Origin: Mesodorylaimus sp. YZB2_4
Taxonomy: Eukaryota; Nematoda; Enoplea; Dorylaimida; Dorylaimidae
DNA: 64,000 bases
NCBI GenBank assembly: GCA_030248295.1
Contig: JASANH010001117.1
Location: 124,001 to 188,000, forward strand
Direction of reading: 5' to 3'
Below, in pieces: positions 27,099-38,850 of this stretch. The translations under genes were made by a program, and so were the position numbers. Within the stretch, counting starts at the first letter, position 1, and the number at the start of each line of letters is the position of its first letter. Under the pieces are notes generated by a model. It was not told the DNA's origin and ran no database searches. It was given only the letters and a program-made list of their open reading frames with translations.

Positions 27099-30000
27099 AA
27101 AGAGCGGCTATTTCTTTGAAGGGAAATTTGGGAGTACGGCTTCCTTTTCATAATTTGACGACACAATGGTGGCCCCAGCGGTCGAACTCATCAGATCGGG
27201 TTTATGCACTTGGACTCCATGCACTCTGATTAGTCTGCGATGTCTCCACTTGGATAAGGTGGGTGAACTAGCCGCATCCCCTTCTTCCTTTCGGGCTCAT
27301 TTGTAGCCTTTTTTGCCCTGGTAGGAGAGCACCCGCGCCTTTGGTGAATCCATCTCGAATTTAGAGGAATACTCAGCTGCGACGTTCTGGAAGTTCTGCT
27401 GCAGCTACATATCCACCACGGCACTAACTCCTCGGAGAATTTTGGTGATGGTTTTCTGAGCCCAGCCCGCTTGGTACCTAATGAAAAGGGGCTTTCTGCT
27501 TTGTAGAGTGACACTGCACTAAGTTGTGCCTACAATGTTCAAACGTGTATTTCAGATTTAGCGCATTTGTTATGCCTTTCGTACACGCCACGCTACCGCA
27601 TAACTGTGTGCATGGCTGCAAGTGTCCTCTAATACAGTGCGCAGTAACAACAAAAAGTGAGGTACATTCTAATGTGTCCAAAGAAGGCACAAAAAACAAA
27701 GAGGACTCTACTGACGATGAGAAGACAGACACCTTCCCCACCCTCAATCAGTCTGCCCTGCCTAACGAAGAAACAGTTGTTTCCTCCGTCGTCGCCTGCC
27801 TTGTCCAATTTGGTAAAACCAGTTTATCCAGTATAGATTCGTTTGCGACTGGCGGCATTGATTCGTCATCAACAGCCGTGTCCATAGTCTCGCTCTGGCG
27901 CATGCCACCAGCAGACGTTTGCGTTTGTATGAAAAGAGAATAGGTTTTTGGATGATGTATTTTGTGTCTGCCCGCTAGACAGTCGGTGACTATGATGCTG
28001 TTGTGTTGTAGTAGCGACCTTGGGTGGCGGATAGTGGACGGTGACAGTGTGCTGGGAGGGAGGATGGATGGCATTTCGACGTGGCAGGTGAGATAGTCAA
28101 TAATTTAGGCGCATCTTTTGCAGTGCAGTGTAAAGATAATGCTCTTTACCAAGAGGATACACTCTTTACACTGCACCTCTCATACATTTGCGCTGGTCAG
28201 TTTCGTATTCGCGCTCACGTCAGTTTTGTGCCCCTACTGTACGACACAGTACGAAGGGCAACTCGGCACTCGGCCAATGGCTCGCCTGTCTGGTACGCGC
28301 GGCACGGCCGAGTGACCACTTACATCACAATGGCTTTCGACTGGCGGCGTGGGTTGGAAGGGGGAAGGTGTTGGTACTGCTTGTCACTTTGTACCAGTGC
28401 AAGATTCATTGCTTGTATGTCTTGACTCACCAATTTTCATTGGCGGTGACAAATCGCTAACGCCTTTCCTTTTCCATGACTCGTTCATTTTGAGCCCTGA
28501 GTCATGGCAGAGGCGATGCCCCGTTGTTTGCATTGGCCTTGGATTACTCTTTTCCAGTTTAGGCGTGACAATTCCAAGATTACATTCCTAACTACTTTTT
28601 CTTCTTCGTCCTGTTTCCTTTCGTTTTTAATTTCGTTCTAGTCTCGTGAGAATTGGACAATGAGTTCAGACTCGTTTTCTAAAACGGACTAATGGGGTTG
28701 TGTTTGGCACAAAAAATTCAGGCAATGTGGGGGACGTGTAAACAGATCAGTTTGCCGATGGGTGCTTGCTTGGTTGGACATGAGAAGGGACAAAGGGGAA
28801 TAAAAGTATAGATTGCCTTGTATGGGCCATGTAGGCTGATGGACAAGTTGGGTTTAGGGGGAGGGAGATAGGATGAAAACTCGTCAACGACGCCTCTTGC
28901 GCGTCCTTTGTGGCGAGACGATGCTCGGGCCTCGCCTGTTTTGTCAATATTGGTAAGTGCATGTTGGGATGGCACCAGTCTGCATTTACTCTTCACCGAT
29001 CGCCTGTTCGTCTGGCTGGCTAGATTGGATTTTTTGTTAGAAAAACTCCTTATTTGGATGGCAAAGCGTTAAAAAACACGCGGCGATTCAGTTTGAGATG
29101 AGCAAATGGGGGTTCTCTCCGTCCGACCCGTCCGTCCATTCGTGTGTGCATAGGACCAGTTCAATTTGGCCTAGCCCTTGGCCAGAAGGGGAAGCAGTTG
29201 CAGTTTAGGTTTTCATGTTGGCGAAACCTACTCGTCGAGTTTTCGTAAGCAAGGCTTGGCTTTTTCGCTAGTTCTACTAGCTTTTAGTTGAAGAAGGAGC
29301 CAGGGGCTAGAGCTAGTATTAGCTTTCTAGCACGGCTAAACTGCACCAGCTGAGCTTGATTGACGAAGGAAATGGGCGATGGTGGGCGGGTCGAACGCGG
29401 AAGGGGTCTGGAGGCGGATGGGAGAAAGAGTATCCTGGTGCTGAAACGGTCACTGAAGCCATTTTCTTGATTGTGACAGAATACTCCTGCTCGAATTTGT
29501 TCCTATCAACTGTGTTCTGACCATCTGGCGCCGCCAAAAGGCGCACATTTTTCATTTCTTTTATAAACACGAGTTGAATGTAAGAACTAGCTTTACCAAG
29601 TGCTTAGCGAGTTTCGAGATGGGTGCGGGCTGAAGAGTGTTGTTCTGGCAAGAATGAGCGGCTGGAGACGGGTTCAATGAGACTTGTTCAGAGAGTACGA
29701 ATGGACGAGATGCACGTCGAGTACTCGCCATTTCCTTCCGTCTCTGGCCTTGGTTGAATGAAGAGTAGGCACTTGTGCTGAAGATGTCTGGACTCAGGCA
29801 TCGCCTTGCCGATCTCTAAGAGTTTCTAGTGCGGCGATGGCCACTGACTGGTGGCGAGGAGGGCGATCTTGAAAGTACTTTCGGTCGTTTAGGAGTGATC
29901 TGGGTGATTGGAGCGGGGTTCACAGAGTCGTCCAATCCAACCCTCCAAGTAGCTGACCTCTATTGTATAATACGCTAACCCTTCCCTGTTCACCCTATTG
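27099..30000. other. Long non-coding stretch before the Rab gene
   Basis: No protein is recognised on either strand. The 139-aa frame at 27524-27943 has no identifiable motif. A perfect 14-bp inverted repeat is present at 28123-28136 and 28163-28176 (GTGCAGTGTAAAGA and its complement, 26-nt spacer). Confidence 0.45.
28123..28176. repeat. 14-bp perfect inverted repeat with 26-nt spacer
   Basis: GTGCAGTGTAAAGA at 28123-28136 and TCTTTACACTGCAC at 28163-28176. A shorter CTCTTTAC lies between them. No gene is adjacent. Confidence 0.8.
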
Positions 30001-30290
30001 GTAACATCGAGTAGCCGCTGTACGATGCCAGCGCTAGAAATTAGTTCTCGCGGTTCTACTTCAGTATTTCACGGTACAAACGAAGTCAATACATCTGGGA
30101 GGGTTTTTGTGCCATTCGAGCACCGTTTGATGGATTTCGATTGTGTTTGACCCCAGAACGCGGGACATGGTATCCGAGAACCCTATGATGGGATTTCGCG
30201 AAACTTTGATCAGTTTGGGAGACACCCTCCAAAGTGTGGCCCCTGCACAGTGGAATAAGGTTACAAGTCCAAGTTTAACCAGGGAAGGGC
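30001..30290 (+). repeat. Dispersed repeat R1, near-complete copy
   Basis: The order of blocks matches the copy at 38219-38670: TAACATC, TGCGATGCC/TACGATGCC, GCTAGAA, TTCTCGCGG/TTTTCGCGG, TCTAC, CAGTA, GCCATT, GAGCA, TGATGGA, TTTGACCCCAG, GCGGGACATGG, CCGAGAACCCTA, TTTCGCGA, TTGATCAGTTTGGG. The strong match to TGACCCCAGxxxGCGGGACATGG anchors the family. Confidence 0.75.
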
Positions 30291-30420
30291 GCGCCCATTC
30301 TAACCACAACCCGCGCAGAATATGCTACTTCAGCTTTACGTAGTTGCCGCTTAATGTGTCAGTGCGGTGATTGGGTATCTCTTTTGTCACCCTTTTCAGC
30401 TTTACTTTCAGTTGGGCATA

Positions 30421-30847
30421 ACGATCAATGGAGCAGATCAATCGATTTGAGTAACGACTTCGATCGATTCGGCAAAACTCACGATCATCTTCGATCAATT
30501 CACACGTTGGGTACTCTGGCAGTTCGATTTCTAAAATTTTTGATCACAATTTTATCATCGGATGTAATCGACCGATATCGATTTTACTTTTTGCTGTTGC
30601 ATCGGAATCTGATTGTGAATTTTGATTTCGCCATTTTTCGGTTGACGATCGAATCGATAAATGATCATTGCCTACACATTTAATTATTCTGATCACCTTC
30701 TCTAATCGATCAGTGCGTACCATCTCGACCAGTCGCTGTCATCTCGCTCGTCGATTTTATCGATTGCCCAATCACTTTGCACTGATTCGTCGTTTATCTA
30801 ATTTGATCAGTGGACCGTGAGACCTGATTGATCAATTCCTGATCAGC
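30421..30847 (+). promoter_or_regulatory. GATC/ATCGAT-dense region upstream of the Rab gene
   Basis: By eye there are 13 GATC sites in about 430 bp, where random sequence would have about two, often as TGATCA or ATCGAT. The density continues into the coding exon. It ends at the start codon (CTGATCAGC ATG). Whether the motif binds a factor or is a decayed simple repeat is unknown. Confidence 0.4.
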
Positions 30848-31579
30848 ATGTCCAAATATAATTACCTGTTCAAAATCGTCATTATCGGCGATCACAATTG
30901 TGGCAAGTCGTGCATTCTTCTACGATTCGCCGAGAATACTTTTCGTGACGATCACGTGACCACGTTGGGAGTGGATTTCAAATTGAAAACGATCAAATTG
31001 GATCGTGATCGGATTCGATTGGAATTATGGGACACGGCGGGGATGGAGCGATATCGAACCATCTACAATAGTTACTACCATTCGGCGCACGGGGTCATGA
31101 TCGTGTACGACATCACTGATCGCCGATCCTTCGATAACTTGAAGAATTATTGGCTCAATGAGGTTCGTATGCACGCACCACAAAATGCTGTCCTTATGTT
31201 AGTTGGTAATAAATGCGATTTGAGTGGCCCCGATGCTCAACAAAGAAAAGTGGATTTCGCAACCGTGGAAAAATTAGCTAGCGAAATGAATATTAGCCTG
31301 TTCGAAGTGAGTGCTAAGACTGGCATCAACGTGGAAGAGGCATTCACCGAGTTGGCCAGGAGCATGCGCGAACGACTGCTGCTGTGGAAAATGGACAGAG
31401 ATTTGTGCACGGACGATCTGGCCGGCGAGAAGAACGGGAAAATGGGCGACGACTCGGACGTCGAGCACGAGCTCAGTGGCGGATTCCACGTCGACGGCGT
31501 CATCGGCCACAAGAAGATGGGTGATGGACAGTGGGGCTGTTGCGCCAATGGAGGCTCCAAGAATGGCACCTTTGTGTAA
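30848..31579 (+). CDS. Rab-family small GTPase, divergent, intron-less
   Basis: A vesicle-traffic GTPase nearest by eye to the Rab1/8/10/35 group. The protein is 243 aa. P-loop GDHNCGKS is at 14-21, switch I Thr39 sits before GVDFK, NKCD is at 121-124, and SAK at 155-157. Switch II reads DTAGMER instead of DTAGQER: Met66 replaces the glutamine that positions the hydrolytic water, and GDHN replaces the usual GDSG in the P-loop. The C-terminus has a long Gly/Asp/His-rich extension. The cysteine pair (231-232), which normally ends Rab proteins and is geranylgeranylated, is followed by 11 more residues, so a standard terminal prenylation motif is absent. Every other recognised complete gene here except the HMG-box gene and a 91-aa frame has introns, so a retrocopy origin is possible. 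The coding frame is intact. Confidence 0.85.
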   Translation: MSKYNYLFKIVIIGDHNCGKSCILLRFAENTFRDDHVTTLGVDFKLKTIKLDRDRIRLELWDTAGMERYRTIYNSYYHSAHGVMIVYDITDRRSFDNLKNYWLNEVRMHAPQNAVLMLVGNKCDLSGPDAQQRKVDFATVEKLASEMNISLFEVSAKTGINVEEAFTELARSMRERLLLWKMDRDLCTDDLAGEKNGKMGDDSDVEHELSGGFHVDGVIGHKKMGDGQWGCCANGGSKNGTFV

Positions 31580-32264
31580 CCGACATGTTTTATTTTTTGA
31601 CGAAAATGCAATTATGTATTTTGTTGAATTCGACTGTCGAATGTTGAAAGTTTGTTTGACGGTTGGGATAGCTGTCTTAAGAATCATCTACTTTTGCCAT
31701 CTTATTGTGTCTAATGTTAGGATTGCTCGGTCTTGCATGCAGTCGTCAAGCAAGCAACTAACTCCGGCTATAACGCGAAGGTTCCCAGTTCGACTCCTAC
31801 CGGTTCCAATTCTTTTCGGTAGACAAAAAATTATTTTGCAAGCCGATGTGCACCAGCTTAGTTGTTCCTCCTCTATTATTTTCAGCTCCTGGCGCGATTG
31901 GATTGCTCGATTTCCACCCTACTGTGCAGTTTACTGCAGGCTGAAATTCGATAGGAATTGTCTGGGTCTATTTCAGGTCAGGCAAGAGGCCATTCCAGGT
32001 TGGCCACAGGCTTGTATGTATTTGCATATTGCGCATGTGAGCCCCTGGTTCGAATCCGATCTCCTCTTTTCTTTTTGGATTTTGACAGATCTTCCCCACC
32101 CACATTAAGCCGCAACCATCATAAGTTTTTATCCAATTCAGCCAAAAGTCGCCAAATCTCCAAACTTCATTTCTCCCACAGGTATATATAGTAGCTCTAC
32201 TAAATAAAGCATCTGCCGCACCTCGATCAATCACTTTTTGCATGTGACTTCTAGTTACTCGAAA
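31580..32264. other. Spacer between convergent Rab and BRCC36 genes, tRNA-like remnants
   Basis: The genes converge here. Two B-box-like words occur on the plus strand: AGTTCGACTCCTACC near 31787 and GGTTCGAATCCGATC near 32048. Both follow degenerate tRNA-like sequence without a closing acceptor stem. No protein is recognised; the long frame 31311-32108 is a shadow of the Rab gene plus the spacer. Confidence 0.5.
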
Positions 32265-33405
32265 TTATTTGACATATTTCCACATTGCCGCTACTTCCTT
32301 CCTCTCTTTCAGTGCATCAACCAAAGGAGCACCCAATAAAGTGACAATCTTGGCCACGGCTTTGCTGTACACGCAAGCATTGTAATGACCAGCCATGCAT
32401 TCGCCCTTGAGGCCATTCGTTCCTTGATGATGAAGAAACGCTTCGTGTTCTTCTTCCAATAACAAATCGATCAGCATCGATGCCTTTCTTAATGACCATT
32501 CGTCAAACATTGGACTCGTTCGTGGTTCGATCACGATCGGCACAACAACGTGTTTCAATCGGCCACCGTTCGATCGACTGCCACTCATCGAGGATTCGGT
32601 CGATTGAAAAGCGATCAATTGGAATCGATTGATTGCGCGAGCATCTTCGTAATTGAACACACCAAAAATTAAACCCAACCAATGTTGGGACATGGTCGAT
32701 TGGTACTGGTGATGAGTAGCGATGTCCACATCCGATGGAAATACAGTAATATGCGGATGGCTATGATACCAACCGACCACCTGAACTTGAGCATTCGACT
32801 CGTTTTGACCGTTGTTTTCTTGCCGATCATCACCGCTACTAATCGCTTGTTGTTTTTTACGACTAGCAGTCAGGTCTTCCACAACCGAAAATGAAGACGC
32901 CAATTGCTCCGTGCCGATCTCCACACGATCCTTGCGCTTGTCCAAACGTTTTAACGGTAGGCTATGAGTCACGTGGCATATGCCTGAAAGGAGAATTCGC
33001 AAGGCGTCAGCAAATGTTAAAGGTCAATAAATCACTATTCACTCACTCACCACTGTCAGTGTCCACATTCCCGATTAGCAAGCCCATCACTTCTTCCACT
33101 TCAGTCGACAAACACTGCGTTAGGCAAAAATGGAACGCTTCCGAGGACAAAGAGACTTTCTTTAATAATGACATTTGATTATCCACTGGCGTTTGTTGAT
33201 GAACGACTGTGACCGGAGTCGCCGACGATTTTAAACTGGATGAGGATGCCATCGAAGTAGCGGCAGCCCGTGTCGTCGACGCCGAGCTGGACGTTTTCGA
33301 GCGCGTTACCATCGTTGAAGACTGATGAGACGACGCTGACGATCCCGTGCTATCCAAATCGATTAAATCATCGTTATCATCGCCATACGCACCCAAACCG
33401 GACAT
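32265..33405 (-). CDS. BRCC3: BRCC36 / BRCC3, Lys63-specific JAMM deubiquitinase
   Basis: Catalytic subunit of the BRCA1-A and BRISC complexes, which cut Lys63-linked ubiquitin. There are two coding exons, 33051-33405 and 32265-32983 (phase 1 junction), giving 357 aa; human BRCC36 is 316. Diagnostic sequence: VEEVMGLLIG holds the catalytic Glu, LDKRKDRVEI is nearly identical to the human segment, and GWYHSHPHITVFPSDVD is the zinc-binding JAMM motif with all His and Asp ligands present. Two differences are visible: a Ser/Thr-rich N-terminal extension of about 80 residues before the MPN domain, and a short C-terminus that stops where the human protein has its coiled coil for Abraxas binding; a further downstream exon is possible but was not found. 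A 5' UTR intron is indicated by an acceptor ending at 33463 and a donor at 33689. Confidence 0.93.
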
Positions 33406-34540
33406 TGCGAAGTCGCGATCCACTGCAATCGGTTGAAGTGGCGAAACTGAACTGCGAAATATCTGAAACAACAAAACAATTACGTGAGAAACACTAAACG
33501 GCAAAGATGACGATCGGAACAGAATACCAAGTACGAACATAAAATTCACTGTGCTGTTTACACTTTTAAACTTTACACCGTTCCGACGGAAACAGGAAAA
33601 CTTATTCTTCACGATGGTATCGCAGAAACTTGCGTGCGAGCCGAGAGCTAGACAATACTTTATTGTGCGAAAACCAAACAGCAACTTACGTGCTAGAATT
33701 TTCCACAATTAATTCTACAAAACTGAATTCCAAAGACGGAAACGAAAACGAAGAATGAGCAAATTTGATCCGAATTTGATTACGATACGACGACGACAGC
33801 AAAATGATTTCGAAATTCTGCATTGCACGGCTAACTTACAAAATTTGCGTTCCAATTCCATTCAAATGATCAGATGCCGAAAAATAAGAAATCATATGAT
33901 CTCACCAGGGATGTGTAAAGTGACAGCTAAACTGTGTTGATTTGAAAAAGTTAGAGATACATGTGAATCTCGGTATTTTGGGCGGGAGCAAAATGCTGTT
34001 CGAACAGTTATTCTGTTAGCCAAAGACAATAATGCTCTGACAAAGAATTAAAATGCCAAATAAAAAGTTACATGGATCTCACATTTTTCCTCGAAAAAAT
34101 AGTTCGGAACGAAGTTTAGCATTGCAATTACGTTACAATCCTCGTCATAAATCACAATTCTTGTAATTACAGGATTTGTCTGAAACAATATTTTACCGAG
34201 AGACAGTGCGCGTTTGGAAACCTTTTTTCGTTTTCATCACTTCCTCCGAGGCTCCCCCTCGATGGTTAGCTGAACGGCCTGCTGGCGTAGCAGTGAAAAG
34301 ATAAAAGCTGTCCGCATATACTTTCACCGCCCCTGCCCCGACGTGTTTTAGGCGCATTTGATTCATCTTTTGCCTGTGTCATTTTCATCGGATCGATTTT
34401 TTTGGTTTGTTTTAATTGTCCGTCGAATTGGAAAAAATTGAAGCCGAGATTTTTTGATTTTCAAATTCACATTTCGAATTTTTGAATAGGTGAAAGTCTA
34501 CCTATTAAGTGTTCAAATTCTACTGTGCAAACCATAAAGA
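33406..34540. promoter_or_regulatory. Divergent spacer of BRCC36 (-) and RhoGDI (+)
   Basis: The two genes are transcribed away from each other across about 1.1 kb. The BRCC36 side includes a 5' UTR piece (33406-33462), a probable UTR intron (33463-33689; donor GCAC|GTAAGT, acceptor TTGTTTCAG on the minus strand) and an upstream leader exon ending at 33690. I see no clear TATA box for either gene. Confidence 0.5.
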
Positions 34541-35470
34541 ATGAGTGACCAACGTGTATCGCCTGAGAATAGTAGTGGTGGTGGTGACGAATCGTCGAGC
34601 GGTGCTAATGCGGAATCGTTGTATAAAGCACCTGCTCAGAAATCTTTGCAAGAAATCTTAGAAACGGATAAAGAAGACGAAAGTTTGGTCAAGTATAAAG
34701 CAAGTTTGGGATTGGGCAAAGATGCCGTGCAAGTTGTCATTGGTAAGTGGATAAAGCGACTGAAATAGGTTTCGGTTCTGAAAACTGAACTTTTTGGTTT
34801 TTCCAGACGCATCGAATCCGAAAAATGTGCTTGTACGAAAGTTAGTTTTGGTAGTAGAAGGGCGTCCGGACGTTGTGATGGATTTGTGTAAGTAGATGCT
34901 TTTCAGAGGGTTCTTCTATTCCACCTTTTTTCTTCCACTGCTGTCACAGTTCTTGCTTTCAAGCTCTATTTTTTGGTTTTTCCAGGTGATGTGAACAATG
35001 TTGAGAAGAAAACGTTCACGATAAAAGAAGGCTGCCAATATCGTTTACGTATCGAATTCCATGTTCAACGCGAAATCGTAACCGGTTTGAAATACATTCA
35101 AAAAGTGTCACGCGTGGGAGTTCAGGGTAAGGAAATGACAGTTTTGGTTTTACATGCGATCGATCGGCCAACTTGTCTGATCACGAAAATGCTGAATTCA
35201 TGGCCGATGTCATTTTCAGTGGACAAGGAGGAATATATGTTGGGCTCGTACGGACCACGGACCGAAATCCAAAGTTATACGACGCCTGTCGAGGAAGCAC
35301 CGTCTGGTAAGTACTCTTTTGTTGTTGCTGTTTTTGAGGAATTTCTCGTCTGTATTTTAGGCATGGTCCATCGCGGTACATACAAAGTGAAATCCTTATT
35401 TACCGATGACGATAACCACGAATGGTTAGCTTGGCAATGGAGTTTAGAGATCAAAAAAGATTGGGAATAG
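34541..35470 (+). CDS. Rho GDP-dissociation inhibitor (RhoGDI)
   Basis: Holds prenylated Rho GTPases in the cytosol and blocks GDP release. Five coding exons: 34541-34742, 34807-34887, 34986-35126, 35220-35306, 35361-35470, all joined in phase 1, giving 206 aa (family about 200). Recognised segments: YKAPAQKSLQEI and ETDKEDESLVKYK in the regulatory N-terminal arm, FTIKEGCQYRLRIEFHVQRE, GLKYIQK, YMLGSYGPR, TPVEEAPSG, and FTDDDNHEWLAWQWSLEIKK at the end of the immunoglobulin-like prenyl-binding domain. The N-terminus has an acidic, Ser/Gly-rich stretch before the conserved arm. The introns are short (64-98 nt, with one of 54), unlike those of the myosin gene. Confidence 0.95.
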
Positions 35471-37247
35471 CTTATCGTCCATCGAGAATCGGCCAGGCTA
35501 AGCGGATGGATGGCAGGAGATTACGATTTATCAAAGTGGATTTGCGATCAATGTTTCTTGTATTCCTACCCATTTCAATAATGGCAATATACTTTTTTCG
35601 TCCCATTTGCAATTTCCTCGATTTTTCGAGTGCGTATTTTCCAAATCTGCCTTTTGTAATCAGTTTGAAGATTCCCGTTTTTGGTCTTGAGTGAATTGGA
35701 TGTGTTCCTATTTGGGTCTTGATCATATTTGACGTGGATGAAATAGTCCTGATTTGCATTTTGTGGGTTTTCCATTCCTTTATTTGGCCTTTTTGGGTTG
35801 TTAGCTAGGAATATTTTGCCTTTTTCGGTCTTTTCATGTACTCTGAAACACTTTAAAAGTAGATTTTCGACGGGTCTGCCAGTATCAGATTGAGTAGGAA
35901 AATTAACAGTAGCTGAACGTGGTTATTTAGAGGATCCTTGTTTTATAATCAATCAAATAATACATTTGTAACATTGAGGTTTTGGGATCAAGAAATTGGA
36001 AATTTATATTTAAAGCATTTTGACTTGATCGGCGTATGGCATTTCTTGAAAAGGAGATGCCACGTTTCTTTTTTTGGAAGACTTTGTCATTATAGGGCCA
36101 TCAATTGACCTTTTTTAGAGTTTTGCATGAAATGACTAATTTGTGATTTTTGTGGCAACTAATTGTATCATTTCCTCATTTTTTGCTGTCCTTAGTTTTG
36201 AAGTGGACTGTCTTCCACAGTTCTACATTTTGTCCGCTCGCCTTTTCTCTGTCGGTGTCCTATATGGGTGTGGGAGAGCTGACTGGTAGCAGTTGCGGCA
36301 TGTGGATGAGATGCGTCTTCCCTTATTTGGTCAACGTTGCTGGTGACGAGTGGATGGTGGTTATTATTGGATGCATCAGGTTATCAGCGTCTTTTCCTTT
36401 TATGGGGACATGAACTAGTGGAGTAGGACCGATTGATTTTGGGTTTACGCTGCACGTCACTACTTACAGTTAGCATGTACTGTGTGTTTGCTCATGCTCA
36501 ACAGGAAGTCGATGATTATTGAGCCAAGATGTGTTTTGCCGAGGCGGGCTCTACAAGAAAGGCAGGTTTCAGGGCGAGTGGCGAGGGCCAAGAGTGCAGG
36601 GCGAGGAGTTGGCGAAAATTAGGCCTATCGAGTGCAAGCGGCAGCGGCTTATTGAATGAGACGTTAGGGTTTGGAAGGGGAGCAAAAATATGGAAAACGG
36701 GAGTGGAAGGAAAGAGCGACTCAAGTGCGAAGGGGAAGAGTCGAAACGGAATTAGCTGGGATGACCGCGAGAAATAAGGGAAGTGCATATTTTGCGTACC
36801 GCCTTTCTCAGTGCTTGTAAACATTTTTCTGGCACAGCAAAGAGCTGTAGGTTTGCTTTCTTACCTGCCCAACTGTTTCCTGTGATTGGCCACCTCAGTG
36901 GTAAGCCCCGCCCACTTGATTATAATCGAGTGTTTGGGGGACACCTGCTGGATAATTGACCAGTCGAGTCGATGTGTGCGCCATGGCGAATGGCGTTATT
37001 GGCAGCAGTTAACTACATCAACAGACTTCAGCAATAGATTTTCGATTTTCCTAATCGCCATCCATGTCAAAGGTTTTGCCAAAAATTAGTAGCAAATCGA
37101 GCAATTTTTTGGACTAAGTTTTTGACTAAATTCTCAAATACCAGAAACTGTCATTGGGTTCAACGAATTCATGAGAAAAGTGAAATCAGAACATTTGGTT
37201 GTTCCTATCCTGGTCCCTCCCTTGCCCCCTGCTGGCAGCCCTGTGAC
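35471..37247. other. Non-coding stretch downstream of RhoGDI
   Basis: The first few hundred bases are AT-rich and likely include the RhoGDI 3' UTR. Open frames at 36150-36413, 36516-36824 (-) and 36529-36777 (+) have no recognisable motifs; the last two overlap on opposite strands and are unlikely to be genes. Confidence 0.45.
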
Positions 37248-37530
37248 TGATGCCCATGCTAGAAGATGGTTTTTTCCGCCCTACAAAAACACAGTACTTT
37301 GAGTTCAAAGTCGATACACTTCTGAGAATGTTTTTTTCGCCGCTGCGTAAAAATTGCGGCTTGGATTTCGAATATTTTTGACCCCAATAAGCTTGAGGTC
37401 CCTAGGACGGGGTTCCGCAAAATCTCGACCGACTGGGAAATACTAATAAAAGGTCATCTAAAGTGTGGACCACTCAGTGTATTGTAGAGTGAGTCCGCAA
37501 ATTTGACCAGCGGGGAAATTCGATACACTT
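37248..37530 (+). repeat. Dispersed repeat R1, copy
   Basis: Shares GATGCCC.TGCTAGAAGAT, CTACAAA..ACAGTACT, TTTTTGACCCCA, GGGGTT.CGC, AAAGTGTGGACC and GTCCGCAAATTTGACCAGCGGG with the other R1 copies. CGATACACTTCTGAGAATGTTTT occurs twice, at about 37310 and 37520, so part of this copy is duplicated. Confidence 0.65.
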
Positions 37531-38218
37531 CTGAGAATGTTTTGTACACAGTAACTGGGGACCCTTCGATGACTTCCACCAGGGCTCGAGGCCAAAATTT
37601 CAGCAGGTTTTCATGGATTTTCGGGAGATTAAATAGTTTAAAGGTCATTTTTAGCAAAAAAGCCAAATCGGAATCTGAAATGTTCAATCCAGAGTTAACC
37701 AGATCAATCACAGCTGACACCGGATCAATGAGCACATGGTGGCCCCCTCCCTGGCCAATTGGTTGTGCACTTGAATAACTCTGAAATTAACATAAATAAG
37801 TACCCCCCCCCCCCTGCACTCTTGGGACTTTTGGCATCTTGGACGGCTAAGCAGTTCCTAAGGCAGTATCACTGCCTCCGATGGAAAGCAGTGAAAGTCA
37901 AGACAGACCCTGTGCCCTATCCTTACTGAGAGGCCTACCCAAACCACTTGGCAGGTCCCACCATTTGGAATGTCCAACCAGCGCAAAAGCAGCTCCCCCC
38001 CAACTCTGCTCAGTATCATCTCAACACAGATATTGGCTAGTGGACACACGATATCGATGGAACATGTAAATGCTGGTGGTCTCCTGCAAAAACTGCGACC
38101 AGGTGGGATCATGGCTCTTGACTTTCCTCACAGATAAATTCAACATTGTCGAAGAACATACGAACAAGAATTGTTTTGAATGAAAAATTCAAATATCTTA
38201 AATTCTGTCACTCTGTTA

Positions 38219-38670
38219 GTAACATCAGGCCACTGTGCGATGCCCGTGCTAGAAGATATAGTTTTCGCGGATCTACAAACTACAGTACTACGTTTCAAAT
38301 GAAGCCTAGTTCCTGAGGGCTTTTTGCGGCGCCATTTGAGCATCGCTTGATGGACTCGGAGTATTTTGACCCCAGCATGCGGGACATGGCACCCGAGAAC
38401 CCTACGATGGGGTTTCGCGACATTTGATCAGTTTGGGGATATCAATCAAAAAACGCCTTCTAAAATGTGGACCCAGTCCTCTAGCACATGAGTCCACAAA
38501 TTTGACCACGGAAAGGCCAGGAGGGCCAGCATAATATCAGCAGATTTCAAGGGTGGTGGAATGGGATTTTACAAAACTTTGATCGGTTGGGATATATGGA
38601 TCAAAAACGTCATCCAAACTGCACAGTAGAATATGGGTCCGCATATTTGACCAGCGGGTTTCCTATAGCT
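38219..38670 (+). repeat. Dispersed repeat R1, longest copy
   Basis: Runs from TAACATCAGGCCACTG through TGACCCCAGCATGCGGGACA to GTCCACAAATTTGACCA, then a second R1 tail (about 38560-38660: AACTTTGATCGGTTGGG through ATATGGGTCCGCATATTTG). It is the best reference copy of the family in the window. Confidence 0.75.
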
Positions 38671-38783
38671 TAGGCTTACAGTTAGAGGCAGAGGCAGACC
38701 ACAGTGAAAGGCAGGCATTGTTCTTTCTCTCCCCACTTACCCCAGGGAGGGACTACATAGATATGCACAAAAAACATTAGCCT

Positions 38784-38850
38784 TGAGTGGGGTTTGAACC
38801 CACGCCGCTTGGAGTGCTGTGCTAAACTGCTTTAGGGCCCGTAACAGGGT
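38784..38850 (-). repeat. tRNA-like sequence with perfect T-arm, incomplete 5' half
   Basis: The minus strand has GTGGG-TTCAAAC-CCCAC, a perfect 5-bp T stem and 7-nt loop, preceded by CACTCCAAGCGG and followed by TCAAGGC. The 5' half does not give a matching acceptor strand or a good D-arm. Its T-arm and 3' end resemble those at 44293-44390, so this may be a tRNA-derived repeat or pseudogene. Confidence 0.45.

Noticed and set aside
36516-36824. Overlapping open frames on both strands
   Set aside because: No motifs, and mutual overlap on opposite strands; not supported as genes.
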